In this document: positions 7,693 to 12,781 of the stretch, piece by piece
Layout: every line of letters begins with the position of its first letter
Numbering within the stretch: position 1 is the stretch's first letter
Assembly (NCBI GenBank): GCA_947440895.1
Contig: CANETO010000017.1
Span: 1-12,781, forward strand
Direction: 5' to 3'
Length of the DNA stretch: 12,781 bases
DNA from: Planctomycetaceae bacterium
GTDB lineage: Bacteria > Planctomycetota > Planctomycetia > Pirellulales > UBA1268
Notes under the pieces: model-generated
The model's input: only the letters and a program-made list of their open reading frames with translations
Database searches by the model: none
What the model was told of the DNA's origin: nothing
Made by a program: the position numbers and the translations under genes

Positions 7693-8801
7693 CGTCCACG
7701 CCGACCAATCAGCAGCAGCCAAACGCCGGTGCGACCGGTTGGGCAGGCATCAGGGCTTTCGTCAGGGAACGATGGGACCTGGTCACGCTGGTGGTACTGG
7801 CGGTGGCGCCGCTGGTGGTGCCGGCGCTTGGCGGCGCGCTCGGTGGGCAGGTGACCACGCTTTTCATCTACTGCATTCTGGCGCTCGGTCTCAACGTGAT
7901 GGTTGGCTACACGGGGCTGGTGCATCTCGGGATCGCGTCGTTCTTCGGCATCGGTGCCTACCTGATGGCGATCCTCACGGTGCCGATGTATCCGTTTCAG
8001 ATCGGTTTTCTGGCGGCCACAATCGTGAGCGTGCTGGCCACAGCCGGCATCGGGCTGGCCCTGGGGGCGCCGACACTCCGCCTGCGGGGTGATTATCTGG
8101 CCATCGTGACGCTCGGCTTCGGCGAGGTGGTGAAGGTGACGCTCCGCAATCTCGAGCAGATCACCGGTGGCATGAAGGGGCTCAACCCCGTTCCACCCCC
8201 GGGCGCAGGAGTGAAGATCGCCGGTATCGATCTGGGGCTGGCGTTCGCCATCGATCCACGGTGGTTCTACTATCTGTCCCTGCTGGCGCTGGCTGGCGTC
8301 GTGGTGGCGATGCGAAGGCTCGAGCAGTCCCGCCTCGGTCGGGCGTGGGTGGCCGTCCGCGAGGACGAACTGGCCGCCTCGGCGATGGGTATTTCGGCGA
8401 CGCGGGTGAAGCTCTCGGCATTCGCCATGTCGTCGGCGGTGGCCGGGCTGGCGGGCTGTCTCTACGCTGCCAGCCTCTCGACCACGGCCGATCCCAACGC
8501 CTATGACTTTAATCGCTCGATCATGGTGCTCTGCGCCGTGATCCTCGGTGGGCTCGGCAGCATTCCCGGCACGATCCTGGGTGTGGCGATTCTCGTCGGC
8601 TTCGACACGGTGCTGGCGCCGTGGGCGGATTCCTGGATCCAGCAGATGAACATCAACCCATCGGGGTCGAGCCTGCTCTCCTTCAGCGGCTGGCGGCTGG
8701 CGATCTTTGGGCTGGCGCTCGTGCTCGTGATGCGCTATCGGCCCGAGGGACTCGTTCCCTCACGTCGTCTGGCCGCCGAACTTCATGAGGACCATGCATG
8801 A
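7689..8801 (+). CDS. livM: ABC importer permease, LivM family
   Basis: Second transmembrane subunit, 370 residues. A polar Gln/Thr/Gly-rich N-tip (about 25 residues) is followed by hydrophobic helices. Family motifs: GYTGLVHLGIASFFGIGAYL, LRLRGDYLAIVTLGFGEVV, EQITGGMKGL, the ATPase-coupling loop SRLGRAWVAVREDELAASAM, and VILGGLGSIPGTILG. It ends MRYRPEGLVPSRR. The reading frame is open far upstream across livH. I place the start at ATG 7689 because it overlaps the livH stop as ATGA and has a strong Shine-Dalgarno AAGGAG (7678-7683) five bases before it. Translational coupling with livH is likely. Confidence 0.94.
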   Translation: MTSTPTNQQQPNAGATGWAGIRAFVRERWDLVTLVVLAVAPLVVPALGGALGGQVTTLFIYCILALGLNVMVGYTGLVHLGIASFFGIGAYLMAILTVPMYPFQIGFLAATIVSVLATAGIGLALGAPTLRLRGDYLAIVTLGFGEVVKVTLRNLEQITGGMKGLNPVPPPGAGVKIAGIDLGLAFAIDPRWFYYLSLLALAGVVVAMRRLEQSRLGRAWVAVREDELAASAMGISATRVKLSAFAMSSAVAGLAGCLYAASLSTTADPNAYDFNRSIMVLCAVILGGLGSIPGTILGVAILVGFDTVLAPWADSWIQQMNINPSGSSLLSFSGWRLAIFGLALVLVMRYRPEGLVPSRRLAAELHEDHA

Positions 8802-10143
8802 ATCGGCCGCCCGAAACATCATCGTCGTCTGCCGCCGGCACGTCCCTGCGTGACGTGGCCGGCTCGCCCCTGCTCGATGTGGATCGGGTGACGGTGCGGT
8901 TTGGCGGGCTGCTGGCGGTGTCTGAACTCGATCTTTCGGTGCCGGCGGGGAGCATCGTGTCGGTCATCGGCCCGAACGGCGCCGGCAAGACGACCGCCTT
9001 CAACACGATCAGCGGCATCTATGCTCCCACCAGTGGGTCGGTACGGTTCGAGGGCCGCAGGCTGGAGCGGTCGCTCACCGCGGGCACGTTCTGGTCTGCG
9101 ATGGGCGTCGGACTACTCACGGGGCTGCTCTTTGCCGCCGCCGCCGTCGACGTCGACCGGCTCTGGCTGGCAGTGGTGAAACGGGGCATGATCACCGGCG
9201 AGCCATTCACGCTCTCCGGTGCCGCCGAGCGGCTGCGGGGCTACTTCCGCGCCGAGTTGGCGATCGACCAGATGGCTGGCAAGTGGCGGGTTGTCAGCGC
9301 CGATGGCACGGATGTGCTCGCGATCAAACGCGACCTCGGCGAGGCCAAGGCGGTGCGTGATGCCCTGCAGGCGGAGGTGACGGCGCGACGGGCCGGGCCG
9401 GGCACGGTGCCCCACACGACCGATCTGGCCGGCGTGGCCGAATCGGCAGCCGGGAGGCCGCTCGTGAAGGAGGAGGTGCTGGATCGGCTGGCCGCCGGCA
9501 AGGCACGCGTGCGACGCCGCGGCTGGGCTGGCCTGCTGGCCGGGTGGGTGCTCGGCACCGCCGGCACGCTTGCCGTCTGGAATCGGGGCCGTCGCTCGCC
9601 GCACGTGGTGGCCCGCGCCGGCATCTCGCGAACATTCCAGAACATCCGTCTCTTCTCCAACATGACGGTGCTCGAAAACGTCCTCGTCGGCCTCGATCGC
9701 ACGATTCCCGGAGGCGTGCCCGCCATGCTGTTTCGCTCGCCCGCAAATCGTCGGGCCGAGGCGGCAGCGCAGGCCGCGGCAGTCGAGTCGCTCCAGTTCG
9801 TGGGCCTGGCCGGTGACGCCAACCGAATCGCGGGCCAACTGCCCTATGGCGATCAGCGGCGGCTGGAGATCGCGAGGGCCGTCGCCACGGGGGCGAAGCT
9901 GATCCTGCTCGATGAACCGGCTGCCGGCATGAACCCCTCCGAAACCGACGATCTGGCCCGCTTGATCGAGCGGATCCGTGATCGGGGTGTGACGGTGGTG
10001 CTGATCGAGCACCACATGAACGTGGTGATGCGGATCAGCGACCGCGTGGCGGTGCTCGATCATGGGGTGAAGATCGCCGAGGGCACGCCGGCCGAGGTGC
10101 GGCGGGACGAGAAGGTGATCGAGGCCTACCTGGGCAGCGAGTC

Positions 10144-10147
<4 letters not shown>
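8798..10147 (+). CDS. livG: ABC importer ATPase, LivG family, with a large membrane-hairpin insertion
   Basis: One of two ATP-hydrolysing subunits of the importer, 449 residues against about 255 in E. coli. Motifs are intact: Walker A GPNGAGKTT (58-66), Q-loop RTFQNIRLF with Gln281, signature LPYGDQRRLEIAR (348-360; the family uses YG in place of SGG), Walker B LILLDEP (368-374, catalytic Glu373), H-loop His405 in IEHHMNVVM, and the C-terminal SDRVAVLDHG...AYLG. The extra length has two parts: ~20 polar residues at the N-terminus and ~175 residues (about 90-265) between the strand SGSVRFEGRR and the helix SPHVVARAGISRTFQ. The insert has hydrophobic segments at 98-117 and 243-261 around a ~125-residue charged domain. 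ATG 8798 overlaps the livM stop and follows GAGGA (8787-8791) by six bases. The frame is continuous, with no sign of frameshift. That it is an active ATPase is inferred from the motifs. Confidence 0.93.
9062..9595 (+). other. Inserted segment in LivG: two hydrophobic helices flanking a soluble domain
   Basis: This is protein residues ~89-266 of LivG. Hydrophobic segment 1 is residues 98-117 (bases 9089-9148), segment 2 is 243-261 (bases 9524-9580). Each is long enough for a membrane helix and both lack charges. Arg clusters lie before segment 1 (GRRLER) and after segment 2 (NRGRR), fitting both insert ends on the cytoplasmic side. However, a KARVRRRG cluster just before segment 2 makes the topology uncertain. 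The part between includes GKWRVVSADGTDVL followed by a predicted helix (EAKAVRDALQAEV), resembling a small strand-helix unit. I recognise no named domain. Base composition matches the rest of the gene. Confidence 0.8.
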
Positions 10148-10887
<740 letters not shown>

Positions 10888-10927
10888 ACCCGTTTGACGG
10901 CAAGGCTCGGCATCGTGCCTCTCGCCC

Positions 10928-10954
10928 TCGTGGCGGCACGTTTTCAACTTGCCG
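10928..10954 (-). repeat. Intergenic GAA-loop hairpin repeat, copy 3
   Basis: Read on the - strand this is a 9-base arm, loop GAA, 9-base arm with one mismatch, then CCACGA. It matches 5271-5297 at 26 of 27 bases (difference at 10939). It lies 40 bp after the livF stop, head to head with copy 4, separated by 16 bp (10955-10970). No T run follows on either strand. Confidence 0.75.
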
Positions 10955-10970
10955 AATACGGCCCCGAGCC

Positions 10971-11007
10971 CAACAAGATGAAATCTTGTTGCCACGTTGG
11001 AAAACAC
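10971..11007 (+). repeat. Intergenic GAA-loop hairpin repeat, copy 4 with degenerate second arm
   Basis: CAACAAGAT (10971-10979), GAA (10980-10982), ATCTTGTTG (10983-10991): a perfect 9-bp stem with a GAA loop followed by CCACG (10992-10996). This is the same plan as copy 2 but with a different stem sequence. It continues into CACGTTGGAAAAC, which matches copy 1 inverted over 15 bases (10991-11005), though there the second half of the stem is degenerate. Confidence 0.7.
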
Positions 11008-11039
11008 GAAAAGCCCCCGCCGGATTACTCGGAGCGGGC
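11001..11039 (-). terminator. Possible recQ terminator
   Basis: On the recQ (-) strand a GC-rich imperfect stem runs from GCCCGC (11039-11034) to GCGGGGGC (11020-11013), with the recQ TAA stop in the loop. It is followed by TTTT (11012-11009) and, after CGTG, a second TTTT (11004-11001). The stem needs a two-base bulge or is reduced to 5-6 bp, so the call is tentative. Confidence 0.35.
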
Positions 11040-12781
11040 CTCACGGCCGGCGACGAGGTCGAGCACCGCGGCGCCAAAGTCGGCGAGCCGCTTCTCGCCG
11101 ATGCCCTTGCAGCGCAAGAGGGCGGCTGGCGATGACGGCTTCTCGCTGGCGATTGCCCGCAGCGACTTGTCGTCGAGGATCGTCCAGGCCGGCTTGCCAC
11201 GGGCATCGGCCACCCGTCGCCGCCACTTGCGGAGCCGCTCAAAGAGATCGCGGTCGACTCCCTGCCAGTCGTCGACGTCGGCCTTGGCCGCGCGGGTCTT
11301 GCCCGCTCGCGGCTCGACCAGCACAACGGGCCGTTCGCCCCGCATCACTTCCCAGGATCGCGGGTTGAGCGCCACCACGGGCCGGTCGCCGCCGCTCCGT
11401 GAGAGCAGGTCTTGATCGAGCAATTGGTGCACGAGATTCTCGGCCGCCCGCTGGTCGAGCGTGGCGAGGAGCCCAAACGTGGAGAGCCGTTCGTGGCCGT
11501 GCCGCTGAATACCCTCGGTCTTCGCGCCCCGCAGCACCTCGCAGACGTGCCGCACGCCAAACCGTTCGCCGACCCGCGCCACGCAGGAGAGAATCTTCTG
11601 GGCGGTGACCGTCGAATCCGGAAGACTCTCGGTCTCGTCGAGGCAGACATCGCAGGCCCCGCACGGTTCGGTGCCGTAGGCCTGCCCAAAATATTCGGAG
11701 AGTGCGGCATGGCGGCAGCGGGCGGCCTGCGCGTAACGACGCATCGAGTGGAGGTGGCCGACCTGACCGGCGATCAGCTTCTCCGCCTCCTCCGGATCCA
11801 GGTCCGACTCCTCGGCGCTCTTTCGCACGAGTGACTCCCAGCTGAAGACGTCGGCCGAGGAATAGAGGAGGAGGCATTCCGCGGCGAGGCCGTCGCGGCC
11901 GGCCCGGCCCGTCTCCTGCTGGTAGGCCTCCAGGCTCTTGGGGAGCGAGGTGTGGAGCACGAGGCGGACGTCTGAACGGTCGATGCCCATGCCAAAGGCA
12001 ACCGTGGCGACGACGACATCGATCGTTTCCCGCGAGAAGGCCTCCTGCGTCTTGTGCCGCTCCTTGGTGTCGAGGCCGGCATGGTAGGGCCTCGCGAGAA
12101 TTCCCTCGGCGGCCAGCCGGGCCGCGAGGCGTTCTGTCTCCTTCCGCGAGATGCAGTAGACGATCGAGGCCTCACCCGCATGGCGGCCGAGCACCTGCAG
12201 CGTCTGGGCGATGCGGTCGGTCCGCGGCACGACACGGTAGACGAGATTGGGCCGGTCAAAGATGCCGACGAGCACCTCGGGCTCACGGAGCTTGAGCTGA
12301 TTGACGATGTCGTCTCGGACGCGGGGCGTGGCGGTGGCGGTAAAGGCATGGATGCTCGCCGACGGAAACCGCTCGCGGAGCAGGGCGAGCTGTCGGTATT
12401 CGGGCCGGAAGTCGTGGCCCCACTGGCTGATGCAGTGGGCTTCGTCGATCGAGAACCGCTTCACGCCCACCTGCGCGAGCAGGTCGAGCAGGCCGGAGTT
12501 CACCAGTCGTTCCGGGGCCGTGAAGAGGAGCCTGAGTTCACCGGCAGCCAGTCGATCACGGATCTGCCGTCGCTCGTCCGGCGACAGCCCAGAGTGGAGT
12601 GCGGCGGCGGGATAGCCGATCGCCTCCAGGGCATCGACCTGGTCCTTCATGAGCGCCACCAGTGGCGAGACGACGACGTCGGTTGTCTCGTTCACCAGCG
12701 GCGGCAGCTGATAGCAGAGACTTTTTCCCCCGCCGGTCGGCATCACAACGAGCGAGTCACGGCCGGCGAGCGCCGCCCGGA
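11025..12781 (-). CDS. recQ: ATP-dependent DNA helicase RecQ (5' end outside window)
   Basis: A superfamily 2 helicase moving 3' to 5' on DNA, used in recombination and replication-fork repair. The gene reads leftward and is cut by the right edge just before motif I: the frame stays open from 12779 (R-A-A-L-A-G-R-D-S-L-V-V), so the GTG or ATG codons near 12743-12746 are internal. Seen in order: Walker A MPTGGGKS (12720-12743), SPLVALMKDQV, DEAH (12435-12446) with the RecQ-specific loop CISQWGHDFRPEY, FTATATPRVRDD, VYCISRKETERLA, VATVAFGMGIDRSDV, the arginine-finger motif QETGRAGRDG, four zinc-binding Cys (ARCRH and CGACDVC, about 11642-11730), the winged-helix RQC domain, and a C-terminal HRDC domain (about 11040-11260, CKGIGEKRLADFG). 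At least 584 residues are present. Only a short N-terminal part is missing. It converges with livF across a 137-bp gap. Confidence 0.96.
   Translation of the reverse strand, partial: RAALAGRDSLVVMPTGGGKSLCYQLPPLVNETTDVVVSPLVALMKDQVDALEAIGYPAAALHSGLSPDERRQIRDRLAAGELRLLFTAPERLVNSGLLDLLAQVGVKRFSIDEAHCISQWGHDFRPEYRQLALLRERFPSASIHAFTATATPRVRDDIVNQLKLREPEVLVGIFDRPNLVYRVVPRTDRIAQTLQVLGRHAGEASIVYCISRKETERLAARLAAEGILARPYHAGLDTKERHKTQEAFSRETIDVVVATVAFGMGIDRSDVRLVLHTSLPKSLEAYQQETGRAGRDGLAAECLLLYSSADVFSWESLVRKSAEESDLDPEEAEKLIAGQVGHLHSMRRYAQAARCRHAALSEYFGQAYGTEPCGACDVCLDETESLPDSTVTAQKILSCVARVGERFGVRHVCEVLRGAKTEGIQRHGHERLSTFGLLATLDQRAAENLVHQLLDQDLLSRSGGDRPVVALNPRSWEVMRGERPVVLVEPRAGKTRAAKADVDDWQGVDRDLFERLRKWRRRVADARGKPAWTILDDKSLRAIASEKPSSPAALLRCKGIGEKRLADFGAAVLDLVAGREARSE

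Noticed and set aside
9067..9603. Short direct repeat (13 of 16 bases, 9067-9082 and 9588-9603) at the two ends of the LivG insert, considered as a target-site duplication
   Set aside because: The match is imperfect and falls in different codon phases; this level of similarity is expected by chance in GC-rich coding sequence.

Overview
This GC-rich window is fully occupied by coding sequence. It suggests a bacterium with planctomycete-like traits. That guess rests on high third-position GC, the absence of Shine-Dalgarno sites in front of the genes that appear to start transcripts, and short GAA-loop hairpins between genes. No rRNA or other taxonomic marker is present, so it stays an inference. 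No tRNA, rRNA, CRISPR array, transposase or phage gene was seen, and there is no gene-free stretch longer than about 205 bp.

Layout on the + strand: the 3' part of carB (large subunit of carbamoyl-phosphate synthase, cut by the left edge), a 77-bp gap with hairpins, then a fused 23S rRNA methyltransferase of the RlmKL type. A 204-bp gap with another hairpin repeat follows. Next comes a complete five-gene ABC importer operon of the branched-chain amino acid (HAAT/Liv) family in the order livK-livH-livM-livG-livF: lipoprotein receptor, two permeases, two ATPases. The last three junctions of this operon overlap by 4 bp (ATGA, ATGA, GTGA). On the - strand, recQ (helicase, RQC and HRDC domains) converges on livF, and its 5' end runs off the right edge.

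The genes fall into three unrelated jobs: arginine/pyrimidine precursor synthesis (carB), ribosome modification (rlmKL) and DNA repair (recQ), placed around a solute importer. For the importer, LivK would bind substrate outside the inner membrane, LivH/LivM would form the channel and LivG/LivF would power it. No regulator or catabolic gene accompanies it, so the substrate cannot be named from context.

The most unusual item is LivG. Its nucleotide-binding domain is split between the Walker A strand region and the Q-loop by about 175 extra residues, which carry two hydrophobic, membrane-helix-like segments around a ~125-residue soluble part. All ATPase motifs on both sides are intact, so this looks like an ATPase with its own membrane hairpin. 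Next in interest is a family of hairpins in three intergenic gaps, with the shared plan 9-bp stem, GAA loop, CCACG tail and differing stem sequences. Third is an ~87-codon linker in rlmKL with atypical codons and inverted repeats.
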